A stretch of 64,000 bases of DNA. It comes from Stromatinia cepivora. Taxonomy: Eukaryota > Ascomycota > Leotiomycetes > Helotiales > Sclerotiniaceae. The position numbers and the translations under genes are program-made. Position 1 is the stretch's first letter. Each line of letters starts with the position of its first letter. Below the pieces are notes generated by a model. It was not told the DNA's origin, made no database searches, and saw nothing but the letters and a program-made list of their open reading frames with translations. Below are positions 22,633 to 33,027 of the stretch, piece by piece. The DNA lies in NCBI GenBank assembly GCA_014898415.1, contig RCTD01000010.1:868001-932000 (forward strand). Reading direction: 5' to 3'.

Positions 22633-23061
22633 GGTAGAATTACAAGGTAGTAAATGAAGTTCGGTGATGTGTCAAGATGGGGTGCAGATGGATTCACATG
22701 ATATAGTGCCGCTTTAATATAGATGAGGAAATCCATTGATATTAGTGATATATGTGTAACAAGAAGTAGAAGGTCTATTTTGTAACCCGAGATTTGCTCA
22801 TGTTTTTTCGGATGCTTGTCTTCATTTTGTCTATATGATTTCAAAATTAAGTCTCTTTCTAGAAATCGGGGGTCATACGGACGAGAATCCAATTTAAATA
22901 TATTTGCCTTTACGGACTTCTCGGTCCGGGTAAGATATTGCTATAGAACCACTGAATATAAGTATACGATGAATGGGCAGGCAATCCCAACTCCTCCATC
23001 ACTTTCTGTGAATTCACTCCATAGATACCGATAAAGTAAGAAGAGTCCTGTTTTTTCGATT
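22633..23061. promoter_or_regulatory. divergent promoter region, SDR / CBM1 protein
   Basis: This 429-bp region lies between divergent starts. No defined motif stands out; a GAAxATA-rich segment lies near 22890. Function is inferred only from gene arrangement. Confidence 0.4.
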
Positions 23062-24097
23062 ATGCATTTCTACAGTCCGTTACGAGCGACTCTGCTCATA
23101 GCAGCAGGAATCCAGGAGGTGTATGCACAGCAATCCGCGTGGGGTCAGTGTAAGTTAGGTTTATGAAAGAGGAAGAGATATCCTAGACATGGCTAACAAA
23201 TTCGGGAGGGTAGGTGGAGGAACAGGTTGGGCTGGTGCAACTACCTGCGTTTCGGGTTATGTGTGTACTTATTCTACGTAAGACTTTCTTTTATCCCAAT
23301 TCGTTCCGTGTCCATTTTCCGAAGCTTTGTTGCATTGTCTCGTTCCTTGACCTTTGCTAACCCTGCAAACAGTCCATGTAAGTCAGCACACTCTCATCCC
23401 ATGTTCTAGCTTCCGCTTATCACTTCACTCAAAAGACTATTCCCAATGTCTCCCTGGTACCGCATCATCCTCAACGGGTGTAACCACGCCCGGCACAACA
23501 ACTTCCGGTACACGAACCACGACAGTCTCTGCAACCACAACTGGTGCAGCCTCATACCCAGGAGTGACACTCCAAAGTGGCTACTATTGGATTCGCGCTG
23601 TTGAATCTCCAAACTTCCAGTCAGTCTACTTCCATTTTCCGCTCACCTGTAACATCGATATCAGAATAGAGATGACAGAAAAGTTGACCACCGTGTGCCG
23701 TAGTTCATACCTCCAAGCCTCACCGACTAACAAGCCCGGCACAGCCCTCCTAGCCGACAGATCAACCGCCGGCCAATACCAAATCGTTTCCGGCCAACTC
23801 ATCCAGCTAGTCGCACCCAATACTTTCCTCTATGCAAACGTCCAACCACCTGCCAATTCCTCTGCCGTTAAACTATCCATGACATTCAATACCACTCAAA
23901 ACACATTTGGTACGTTTGCGTTTAGTGGGGATGCCGTAACATGGAGTGTAGCTAGCATTAGTAGGCCAAATTTGAGTGCATGGTTGGTTTGTGGCGCTCA
24001 GGAGTTGTGGATAAACTTGGGGAATTATGCATATTTGACGCCAACGGGATGTGTGGATGAGACGATCCACTATTTCAATGGAGCGACTGTAAATTAG
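23062..24097 (+). CDS. secreted CBM1 (cellulose-binding) protein with a 5-nt microexon
   Basis: Exons: 23062-23149, 23214-23277, 23373-23377, 23436-23619 and 23704-24097 (244 aa). The signal peptide is residues 1-22. A complete CBM1 follows: cysteines at about 30, 41, 47 and 57 with the canonical x10-x5-x9 spacing, and aromatic residues W27, W35, Y53, Y54. The exon TCCAT is only 5 nt, flanked by CTGCAAACAG and GTAAGTCAG; without it the frame and the STPYYSQC motif are lost. A Thr/Ser linker (about 62-92) leads to an unrecognised ~150-aa domain starting YYWIRAVESPNF and containing two cysteines. Intron 4 (GTCAGT donor) is 84 nt and in frame, so retention is possible; I removed it because the spliced NFHSYLQ join reads better. 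The protein probably binds plant or fungal wall polysaccharide outside the cell. Confidence 0.88.
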
Positions 24098-24255
24098 GGG
24101 GGGCTGACGACACACAAGCAGCAGAAATTTTAAGGAGGGATGCATGAAAATTCGATTTTATATTGTGATTGTACATACCTGATGGATTATAAATACATGA
24201 ACGCCTAAAACACGCACTGAAACCCAAGACCCAAGCTTTTGATACACCCGAAATA

Positions 24256-26281
24256 TTATACAGAGCTGGCATCTTGCTTCTTTGCCGCTCGTTTCAATAA
24301 GCAGTGGTTTCCCCATTTCCTGCGAAATTTCTCTGGAATGAAGGGCAAGTCTGGCAACCATATGGTTCGACCAAGGATGTGAGTTTGGGATGCGTCAAGA
24401 AATAGTTCACATTTTACCGCCTCCCAGTTTTCGACATCCATAATGTAGTGAGGCTCGAGTTCGGAGGCTATGGAATCAGGGTAGTATGTGTCGACCAAAA
24501 AGTTGCAAGTTTTCAGGTCAACCTGTTGACAAAATTAGATCACCGCCAAAAATACGATGAGGCGAGATTTGCTTACATATTTGCCCATGTCTTCAATGTT
24601 TTGGTCATTCATACCTGAGGGGATGAGCCATGTTGACCAAATTCCAAATCCCTCACTAGCTTCAGAAAACTCGCCGGGGAGCAGACCATCGAACTCGCTC
24701 TTGACAAATTTTGCTTTCATGCCATTTGGCAAATGATAAGAGCTGGGGAACCTGTACCATTCTTTACCGAAGCAGACTGAATCTCCTCGTGACCCAAGGG
24801 TACCATTTTGGAGAGGACTATATATCTTCAATGGCGCCGAGTATGCTGTATAGATTCCATAAATCCTTGCTAAGCCAACGTCCACGAATCCGATGACAAA
24901 GAAGCTCACAAACAACAGCTTCACTTTGGCTGGAATCTTACCAATCAAGGTCCTAGGATCCGAACGGCCAAAAGCCGCCAGGAGAATGTGGAGTGACATG
25001 GCCGCATTTAGTGCAAGGCAGGGGTACGCTGGGTACATAAAGCGCTCTTCCTTGTGTGGTTGAAAGCTAAAAATCGCAAGCCATATGTAAAATGGTGCCA
25101 CAAAGACAATGCTGCGAAGAGCTGTTGTGGTACCACCTTCTCGCGACCCGAATAGCTTTTGAAGTATGAAAAGAGGGAGGGCTGAAATTGCAAGCACAAA
25201 CCAAATATTGAAATTGAGAAGTAAATTACGGATATAAAAATGCCATGGTTCAGTACCATATATCTCAGGGCCTCTTCCCTCACCACTGAAGATATTATAA
25301 AGAACAATGTTCAGAGGGACAACCACTAATTGTCTGTAGAAAAAGCCAGAAACAAGGAATTCGAAGAGCTTGTTTCAACGTCAGCAACTATTAGAGGATT
25401 GATCCAAAGGAACCTTACCAGAACAACAAGTCCTCCAACGACTCCTCTAAGGAATCGCATTACGGTATCGATGATTGCGTCCTTATCGCTCAAACTAGCG
25501 AAAATAACCTCTTCAATCAAGAAAGGGGCAGATAAGGCCATAGAGAATGGCCAACCAAGAATTCCTCCGACTGCAAACCAAAAGATACCCTGCGCAGTCT
25601 TCAGGCCTCCTCTCCAGTTCATGAAAGCAGCCATTCCAAGCATAGTTGTGTACATAGCGAAGCTCGAGGGTAAGAAAGAGGCTGAAGCATGGAAGAAGCC
25701 CGGAGTAAATATGTTTGCCATCATGAAGAACATTGCCACTCGCGGATTCAAAGTTCCGTTAATAACTCGAAACATTTGCGTCTGGCACAGAGCGCAGATA
25801 AATGCGAGACCATATCGAATGAAATAGAATTCGCCAAGCTGTTATTCAATTAGAATACTAATGGCCAATCAAGGATTGGGTTGTCTGTACCTTCGTTGGA
25901 AATGGAAGTAGTCTTCTAAAGTTCCCCATCAAGGCATGAAGAGTGATGTATAACCAACTTCGAATTGCATATTCTGGAGAATATTCCCATGTCTGTAATC
26001 CATAGCCATGACTGAGATAATGTGTCGGTTCCCAGTAATTAAAGGTCTCGTCGCAATCTTGTATAGGGGCATACAGAGCTGCCAAAATGTTTGCTCCTAG
26101 GAAGACGTAAAATGCGCCGATGGGTTTGACGGCGAATGGAGTGGCAGGTCTATGAAAGCTTGGTCAGTGAACATTTGTACATCAGCATTGTGAGTACCGA
26201 CTTCTTCTTTTTTGAATGTGAAGCTGTAGAGCCTCCTCCTCCTCGAGCTGAACTCGAATTTACAGGCTGTGGAGGAGCCAT
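24256..26281 (-). CDS. ALG9: ALG9-type alpha-1,2-mannosyltransferase
   Basis: An ER multi-pass GT22 enzyme that adds alpha-1,2-mannose from dolichol-P-mannose to the N-glycan precursor. Exons on the minus strand are 26281-26202, 26149-25891, 25838-25419, 25368-24577 and 24522-24256 (605 aa, normal length). The family signature DCDETFNYWEPTHYLSHGYG sits in the first luminal loop, followed by GLQTWEYSPEYAIRSW. Later blocks are GPEIYGTEPWHFYIRNLLLNF and HKEERFMYPAYPCLALNAA, both ALG9-like. About ten hydrophobic segments are visible. Intron 1 is the weak point: the obvious GTACTC donor is out of frame, so a GTCGGT donor four bases earlier is assumed. Intron 3 ends at AACAAG, giving LFEFLVSGFFYRQ. 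It is divergent from NAF1 and convergent with the CBM1 gene. Confidence 0.93.
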
Positions 26282-26731
26282 TGTTGTAATTGAATGGAAT
26301 TTACTAGAGTAGTAGATTTTCAATTGTTCAGCACAGACTTTCAACAATGACATCGTGTTCTAGCACAATATTTGCATAAAACATATGGGTAGATTTAATT
26401 TATGCATGCTGATAAGGAGTGCACAAGCTTAGCTCCTGGCACTAAGATTAGAAACCCCTGTTAATCGAGACCCGAGCTTTGGGAAATAATTTGGAAATTT
26501 TGAGATCAAAACTTTCTTGTCAATGACATCTCAGTATTGGATAGGAACCAATTTTCTTAACTTTTTTTGATACCCATATTCATATTGTATTTTATAATAT
26601 TATATTGGTGCTTCTTGTTTATCTTACACATTGGAATTGAAAAAAATTGATATTCCTGCCACCAAAGACATTCGGACGCAACACGCTGCCATCCAGTCCT
26701 TTCACAATTTGTTTCGATTTCGAAAAGAAGC
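26282..26731. promoter_or_regulatory. divergent promoter region, ALG9 / NAF1
   Basis: This 450-bp region separates the two starts. It is AT-richer near 26570-26650. An upstream in-frame ATG for ALG9 lies at 26353, but the protein-like sequence begins at 26281. Confidence 0.4.
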
Positions 26732-28894
26732 ATGAGTAATTCTGATTCAATTTTGTTGATTCCTTCGGAAGGAGAGCATTCTCATTTACAAGGGGGAAAT
26801 GAAGAATCTGCCTCATCTTCATCAACATTTTCCGGCATACCTGGATTGGGCCGTCTTGGAAATGCGCCGAAATCTGAGAGTTCAAAACCATGCACGGGGA
26901 GCGACATCGCAGAAAACCACGTAGAAGAATCGGCTGTGTCCCAAGAGAAATTATCAGAAAGTACCAATGGTCAAGCTCAAGAAGATTCCACAATGGCAGA
27001 TGCCGAATCTTTACTTCAAGAATCTGCAACTTCTACAATTATTCACAACGCGACCTCAGAAATCCCCTCTAAAATCAAAGATGAGGGTTTGCAGGTGATG
27101 GGAATTGATTCAGAGCGAATAGAAAAACAAATTGATTCCGAGATGCGACAAGTTCCTCAAGAAGATGCCAAAGTCAGCACACATGACACCAACAGTAATG
27201 CGATGGACGCTGAGACTTTGAAGCCCGCCACAGAGCCACATGTCAAACAAGAAATAGAGGTGCGATCAGATGAATATCTAGGAGCTCAGCCTAGTACAAG
27301 CGATATCCAAGTACCAGAGAGTCACTCCGATCCGCCCAATCTGACACATGCTTTGGAGGCGATGCTGGGAGGTCTCATGCAACCTGCGGGCGTGGTTGCG
27401 GATGTTTCAACCACGGAAGATGCGCCAGCAGCACAGGCGACAGAATCTGAACACCCAGAATGGGAGATTGACTCATCTCCATATGAATCATCCTCCGACT
27501 CGTCAAGCGATAGTTCATCTGAAGACGACAGCGAAGATGAGGATGGAGAAAATACATATAAACTGTTAAGTCCAGAAGAGCAAGCTAGAATCCTGATGGA
27601 AGGTGATGGTGGTTCAGATGACGAGGGAACCTCCAAAGGTGCAAAGGGTGCTGGAGCTCAGCTACGGACGAAGAATGAAGTACCAGAGGAGATAATTCCC
27701 AAGCCAGACGTCACAATTACACTGGAAATGCCCATCACAAAATTGGGAGATGTGGAAGGAGTGGTGGACAACATCGTTCTCATCAAAGCTTTCACAACCG
27801 GAGAGTATCAAGTATTGAGAGAGGAATCTGTGTTATGTTTAGAGGATCGCAGTGTTATAGGTGTGGTCTCAGAAACATTGGGTAGAGTGGAACAGCCATT
27901 GTATTGTGTTAGGTTTACGAATGCCGCAGCAATTACTGAAGCAGGACTGTCCGTTGGGACAACAGTTTACTACTCTGAACAACACTCAACATACGTTTTT
28001 ACACAAGCTTTGAAGGCATACAAAGGCACAGATGCTTCCAACTTGTATGACGAAGAGGTCGGCGACGAGGAAATGGAATTCTCGGATGATGAAAAGGAAG
28101 CCGAGCACAAACGAAGGATAAAACAAAAGAAGGCAGAAAAGAGAGGTGGTAAGACCCAACAGAATGGTGGCCATTCACATGGCGGACATGCGTCGCAACA
28201 GTCGTACGCCGTCGGTAATGGCGCCGTGTTGAACTATGACGAAGCCGAGGATGGCCCTTATAAAACCCTCACTCGACCAACTGGATTTACTGGCGGTGCA
28301 AGTGGTGGTGAAGCCCCCCAAGAGGGTTCTCATTATAATAGACCAAATCAACGTGGTGATCATGTAGGTAGAGGCAGAGGAAGGGGTCGCGGGGATAGAG
28401 GCAGAGGAGATAGGGGTCGAGGACGAGGACGAGGTGGCGGAAATAATGATCGAAATAACAGCCATCCTCGTGGTGCCTCATCCCAAGCAAACAATGCATT
28501 TTCTCCGCCCAATCCAAGTCCTGGATTATTCAACTCTCAGCCAGCCTCCTTACCGCAAAAGCCTAACTTTCCACCTCCGCCACCTTCTTCAAACATATAC
28601 AGCAATCCGGTTCAGCCGCAACAATATCAACCTCAACAACCACAGCAATACCCATCACAGCAACCTCCAGTATGGCCAATGTACCCACAAGGTTACCAGC
28701 AACCATATCAACAACCTCAACCAAGTTTCCCGCCTGCACAGAGTAATTGGCCAGGCATGCCCCCTCCTCCTACCATACCAGCAGGAGCTTTCATAAATCC
28801 GGCATTCTTCACCCAGCAAAATGGATCAAATCAAAACAGAGGAAACCAATGGACCCATCCAGGGCAGCAAAATGGGAATGGAGAGAGCAGGTGA
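26732..28894 (+). CDS. NAF1: H/ACA snoRNP assembly factor NAF1
   Basis: NAF1 is needed for early assembly of box H/ACA snoRNPs and is later replaced by Gar1. This is a single-exon, 720-aa gene. Residues 1-310 are acidic, Ser/Glu/Asp-rich and disordered, with an SSDSSSDSSSEDDSEDEDGE run near 255. The Gar1-like beta-barrel core covers about 325-450 (LGDVEGVVDNIVLIKA, LCLEDRSVIGVVSETLGRVEQPLY, GTTVYYSEQHSTYVFT). A charged KR/E-rich segment follows, then an RGG-type region at about 544-570 (GRGRGRGRGDRGRGDRGRG), and a long Pro/Gln tail with poly-Pro stretches. This order (acidic, core, basic/RGG, PQ-rich) is the fungal NAF1 layout. Expected location is the nucleus. Confidence 0.95.
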   Translation: MSNSDSILLIPSEGEHSHLQGGNEESASSSSTFSGIPGLGRLGNAPKSESSKPCTGSDIAENHVEESAVSQEKLSESTNGQAQEDSTMADAESLLQESATSTIIHNATSEIPSKIKDEGLQVMGIDSERIEKQIDSEMRQVPQEDAKVSTHDTNSNAMDAETLKPATEPHVKQEIEVRSDEYLGAQPSTSDIQVPESHSDPPNLTHALEAMLGGLMQPAGVVADVSTTEDAPAAQATESEHPEWEIDSSPYESSSDSSSDSSSEDDSEDEDGENTYKLLSPEEQARILMEGDGGSDDEGTSKGAKGAGAQLRTKNEVPEEIIPKPDVTITLEMPITKLGDVEGVVDNIVLIKAFTTGEYQVLREESVLCLEDRSVIGVVSETLGRVEQPLYCVRFTNAAAITEAGLSVGTTVYYSEQHSTYVFTQALKAYKGTDASNLYDEEVGDEEMEFSDDEKEAEHKRRIKQKKAEKRGGKTQQNGGHSHGGHASQQSYAVGNGAVLNYDEAEDGPYKTLTRPTGFTGGASGGEAPQEGSHYNRPNQRGDHVGRGRGRGRGDRGRGDRGRGRGRGGGNNDRNNSHPRGASSQANNAFSPPNPSPGLFNSQPASLPQKPNFPPPPPSSNIYSNPVQPQQYQPQQPQQYPSQQPPVWPMYPQGYQQPYQQPQPSFPPAQSNWPGMPPPPTIPAGAFINPAFFTQQNGSNQNRGNQWTHPGQQNGNGESR

Positions 28895-29455
28895 TGCATG
28901 TTGGACCATGTATTTTATTGTACCTAAGATTAAAATTGAGCCATATTCCGTCGATGATGCCCCAGATACGTAAATTGCGATGAAGACCCTTCACCTTCAA
29001 AGTCAATTGCACGGGTTAGTACCGAAACAACTTTCCACGCTTTATGACCGCCTCAATTATGGCCAAGTGGCTCTCTTCCTTCTGGCGTATAATAAAAATG
29101 AATTATGCCGAAACCTCCTCCCGGTTCATGATTGCAGGTCGTCCCATTTCAATCAATTGGCATCTAGTGAATTAAGATCAAGAGTATTTTTTATGCCTTA
29201 TGAGGTGTTTGTATGCCGTCATGATGTTGAATGTGATAATCCATACCCGAAACGGCAAAAAAGTCCCTTGCGATAAGAACAAATTTGGTGGGGATCTGTC
29301 CCGCGACAGATCTTGTCATCCATTCACTGATTCACGATGCATATATAAATATATATTTTCGTTGATGCTATCAACATGTTTTCATTCAAGTCAATTCATA
29401 GATTACAGTCTAGATTTCTATCTCTTCCCTGGCTCGAAATTAAGTTCTCTTGAGA
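28895..29455. other. intergenic between NAF1 and DUF3445 gene
   Basis: About 560 bp between tandem plus-strand genes. A short TATATAAATATATATT stretch lies at 29340-29357, about 100 bp before the next ATG, and could be a TATA-like element. No coding signal is found. Confidence 0.5.
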
Positions 29456-30913
29456 ATGGGTGAGACGAAGTTGAATGAACTCCAACTATGGACCAGATCT
29501 ACCTGCGAGCGAGTCAAAAGCTCGGAAGCCGCTCGTATGATTATCCATAATCAGAATATGCTGTTGTATGGTGCGGGCTTGGTCTGCCTTGCCGCGTGGC
29601 TGTTGATAAGGGCCGCGACGATGTTCAAGAAGCCGAGACATGCCAGGCCGAGAACGCCGGATTTGGAGAAGCCGATATCTAGGAATGGAAAAGCGCAGAG
29701 ACCGTTGGGAGGTTAGTATTAACCATTAATCGGTGAATAATAGCTGATTTCTTGACAGTGTGGGAGCCCATGCAATTCAAACGCCCAACGGCAGTTCCAT
29801 TTGCAAACTGGGATGTGCAGCAAACGAAGCCAAACGCATATCGACCATTTCGCCATGGACCTTATCACATCACCATGGGATTACGAACCATGGATTGGAA
29901 TGAATGGATAGGTACATGATTTTCAGCCCAAGCGGAAGGCTGCATGGCTAACATCTCTAAGAATTGGACAACCACTACATGAAGTACCATGACGACAAAG
30001 CCAAACGTATTATCGAACGTGGCGCCAGGTCTTGCTATACCGATCCTTCGGCATTTGATGGTGCCGTTGAGCTGCTCGAAGAACTTTGCGCATATCTCCC
30101 AGAACGTTATCCTACACTCTACAGACGTACTCCGGTCGGTATGGACAATCTTCTAACTAACGAATCTTTCAACATCGTCGAACGGCCCCTTGCAGAAGAT
30201 CCAATGCAGATGGCAGCCCGCTTTACCCAGGATGATCTGGCCATCATGTTTGAGAAGGAAGATGGCCAATACTATCTACTTGCTGGAGCCATTTTACTTG
30301 CGGGGTTTTGGCGTTTGGAGGATAAATTGGGTATGCCATTGAGTGAGATCCACACATCTGGCGACGTGCCAGGCTACAAAGCGAAATTGGAGAAAGGAAT
30401 GATGAATTTTTTTCGTAGGGTTCAGCCTAATGCGCCCGTTCAGCGTGTAAGCATCCCTAGCTTGCGCCATTATGGCTACCTGCATACTAACCGATGTTTC
30501 AGAACAACTATTTCATTCAAGTGGACGATCAACTAGCATGGTCATCAAGCATTGGTCCCGAAGATGGAGAGCCCGGTAGCGTGAGCTGGGATACTGCGGA
30601 GAAGAACAGAGCGGTTGAACATCATTGGTTTCGTTCTGAACGGCAGACATTGAGGAGACTGCCGAGATCTGGCGGTGTGGTGTTCACGATCAGAACGTAT
30701 TTTTATCCGATCACGAAAATATGCGAGGAGCCGTATGTGCCTGGGAGATTAGCAAGTGCCGTGAGAAGTTGGGGTGATGATGTGAGCAAGTACAAGGGGA
30801 AGGAGAAGTATGGTGAAGTTCTATTAAACTATCTGGACAAGAAGCATGAAGAGCAAGTTGAAGCGGGGCTGGATGTGGAGAAGGAAGAGGAAGTCAGAGC
30901 ATATCCATACTAG
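29456..30913 (+). CDS. DUF3445 protein (heme-dependent oxidative N-demethylase-like) with membrane anchor
   Basis: Exons: 29456-29711, 29759-29911, 29962-30446 and 30503-30913 (434 aa); introns are 47-56 nt with GTTAGT, GTACAT and GTAAGC donors and a good ACTAAC branch in the last. Residues about 35-55 form one transmembrane helix (MLLYGAGLVCLAAWLLI), followed by a Lys/Arg-rich stop. The DUF3445 core (PF11927) begins at about 100 with HGPYHITMGLRTMDWNEW and runs through HITMG, LDNHYMKYHDDKA, AGAILLAGFWRLEDKLGM and WSSSIGPEDGE. In bacteria the family includes the alpha subunit of a heme-dependent dimethylamine N-demethylase. The fungal members are uncharacterised, so the reaction here is unknown. 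The start at 29456 is preferred over an in-frame TTG two codons upstream. Confidence 0.88.
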
Positions 30914-32287
30914 TGCGCGTTTTTGGAAACTGGAGGTGTTGAAGATGATGCCACTTCGGAGGCGGGCTTTGAGCCTGCACATGCTACCAGCGTCTGGAGC
31001 TTTTGGGCTGGAAAATAGCCGTGAATGATCTAAAATATTAAATACTATTTTACACATTTATGAGAGGAGACATTTGATGCCGGCCGCAAGCCTACTTTCG
31101 CCAATCCATTAATTCACGTTGACAGTAAAAACGAATTAACTATCACAGGTTCTATTACAAGCCCCTCGAAGGATCAATTGCTTCAGAATATGCCAAATCT
31201 CTTTTGTCTCGGAAAGCAACACACCGCCCCTAAGGCCGTCCACGACTTGTCAATATTCGCATCACGTGAACACAAACAGAATAGAGGCTGAAGCAAATAG
31301 ATTAAGGTATTTACTCCATCATACTGTTCGAAATATTCCATCTTTCTTTCCTCACGCTGGTCGTGAATTTTTCTTCTTAATTTGGCGCTGGTCGCCGTTC
31401 TTTAACACTAGAACTACATGTCGTGGTATTGCCAATGCGGCGTTTGTCTCCATTGTCATTTCCTTAAGACTTCTATTATCTTGTTGTCTCTTTTCCTTCG
31501 TGGTTACATTAAGCTTTTATCATTATTTTCAAGACGGTTCTCTTTAACAATTGTCAATTGTGGCTCGTTGACGTGGTGAGCCAAAAGCTGTGGTTAGAGG
31601 GCCACTTCCCGACCCCGAACGCTTGAAAAAGGCAAGGGCGAATCCATCGCTGGTGCAGTCTTACTATCTTCATTTTCGCATCCGGCGGGTATTATGGCAG
31701 TAAGTCACTCATGATATATCTATCCTATTAGCCTATTGCTAATGGAGACACAGTCATTGTAGAAGGGTGAAACAGCTGAGAGATGAATACCCGGCGTGCG
31801 ATCATCAATATCCATGCGAGAACCCCCTCTATCCTCCCGAATTAGGAACAATTGATGATGAACAAACAAGACATCAAAACATCACACCAGGTATCATCCA
31901 ACCGTCTAGTTAATACTACAACATCCGGATCCTCACTCACCCATCAATAGTTACCCCATCCTCATCGACTTACGATCCTTTGAGCAACCTCACTCATAGT
32001 AATCAAATTAGAGAACCAGGCTTTTTACACTCGTGCCGCAGCACTAGCAGGGCAAAGCCAACCCATCTGTGGTCGACTATACACACCTCACTACCGAGGC
32101 TTCGATGGCAAAAACGGTGATTTCCAGTCCGGCTGGGTCCGGTTTTGGAAATAGAGATGCCCAAGCTCATGCAGCCCAATGGGCCAGGCCAATCACTCTA
32201 GGCTCGTCAAACACGTGATGGGCCAAATCTACAGGAACAAAAGGATCGAGCCATTGGGTTTGCAGTGGCCTTTGCATGCCACAACAA
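30914..32287. other. gene-poor interval with exon-like fragments
   Basis: About 1.4 kb with no intact gene. Around 31563-31680 one frame stays open without a start codon (ending near a GTAAGT donor at 31690), and 31770-31910 holds another open stretch after a CATTGTAG acceptor. Joined, they would read through, but I recognise no protein and see no start. The rest is non-coding. It may be a decayed gene or a non-coding transcript. Confidence 0.4.
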
Positions 32288-33027
32288 ACACACTGAGAAT
32301 CGGAGAGCTTTAACCAAGAACCTCTTGATGGACTTTACCTCTCCAAGAGGTAGAACAGGCCATCAGAGATGACCATTACACAGCAGTCCTACGTGGATGG
32401 ATTGGCTTGCGTGCCGGGGGGAAGGGAAGTGCTAATGCTTAAGGAAGTTCATGCATCGTGATAATCTAGTGACTGAAGTTTTAAGCAAAGTATTGGCACT
32501 TCTTGACTGGGACCCAAGTCCCCCTACACCCTTCCGAATTCTTTCTCATCTTATAGCTAATCATTGGACCAACTCACGATCTTCACTTTCTCATTACAGG
32601 AAACAACATCCATTGGTATTCCTCCTACAAAACAATTCCGAACCACAATTGATCGAACAAACCTTTACACATATCAAATATCATCCTCTCCTTCCTCCTA
32701 CAAAGCAATTACAAACCGCAATTGACCGAAAAAACCTTTATGTATATCGACTATCATTCTCTTCTTAAAGAAGTGATCATCACCTCCATCTACGCTCTTC
32801 CGGATTCTTCCCCATCTCGTAACTAATCATCGAATAAACTCACCAATTCACCATCCATGAATCTCCGATTCCTCAAGGCCATCTATTCCTTGCCCAAACA
32901 ATCGACTAAAACTTCTTCAGTCATTCATATCACCAGTCCCTACATAATCCAGCATATCGGATATCTCCCTGATGGGTGGAGTGCATCGAGAGGTTTTTGA
33001 TCAAAGCTCTCCGATTCTCGGTGTGTA
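32288..33027. mobile_element. 740-bp element with ~55-bp imperfect terminal inverted repeats
   Basis: The left end CACACTGAGAATCGGAGAGC is matched in reverse complement at the right end (CACACCGAGAATCGGAGAGC read from 33027 inwards). The match continues with few changes (CTTT, then AACCTCT, GATG, ACT, ACC) for about 55 bp. The interior has no protein-coding frame of use, but contains a ~73-bp pair of direct repeats starting CCTCCTACAAA (about 32620 and 32693) and a second pair starting CTTCCG-ATTCTT (about 32532 and 32794). This is the shape of a non-autonomous DNA transposon (MITE) with expanded internal repeats. I could not identify a target-site duplication, so the exact ends and superfamily are open. 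Confidence 0.6.

Noticed and set aside
8539..30913. Secondary-metabolite gene cluster around the FAD monooxygenase and SDR
   Set aside because: The two are 12 kb apart with unrelated housekeeping genes between them, and no PKS, NRPS, terpene synthase or transporter is present.
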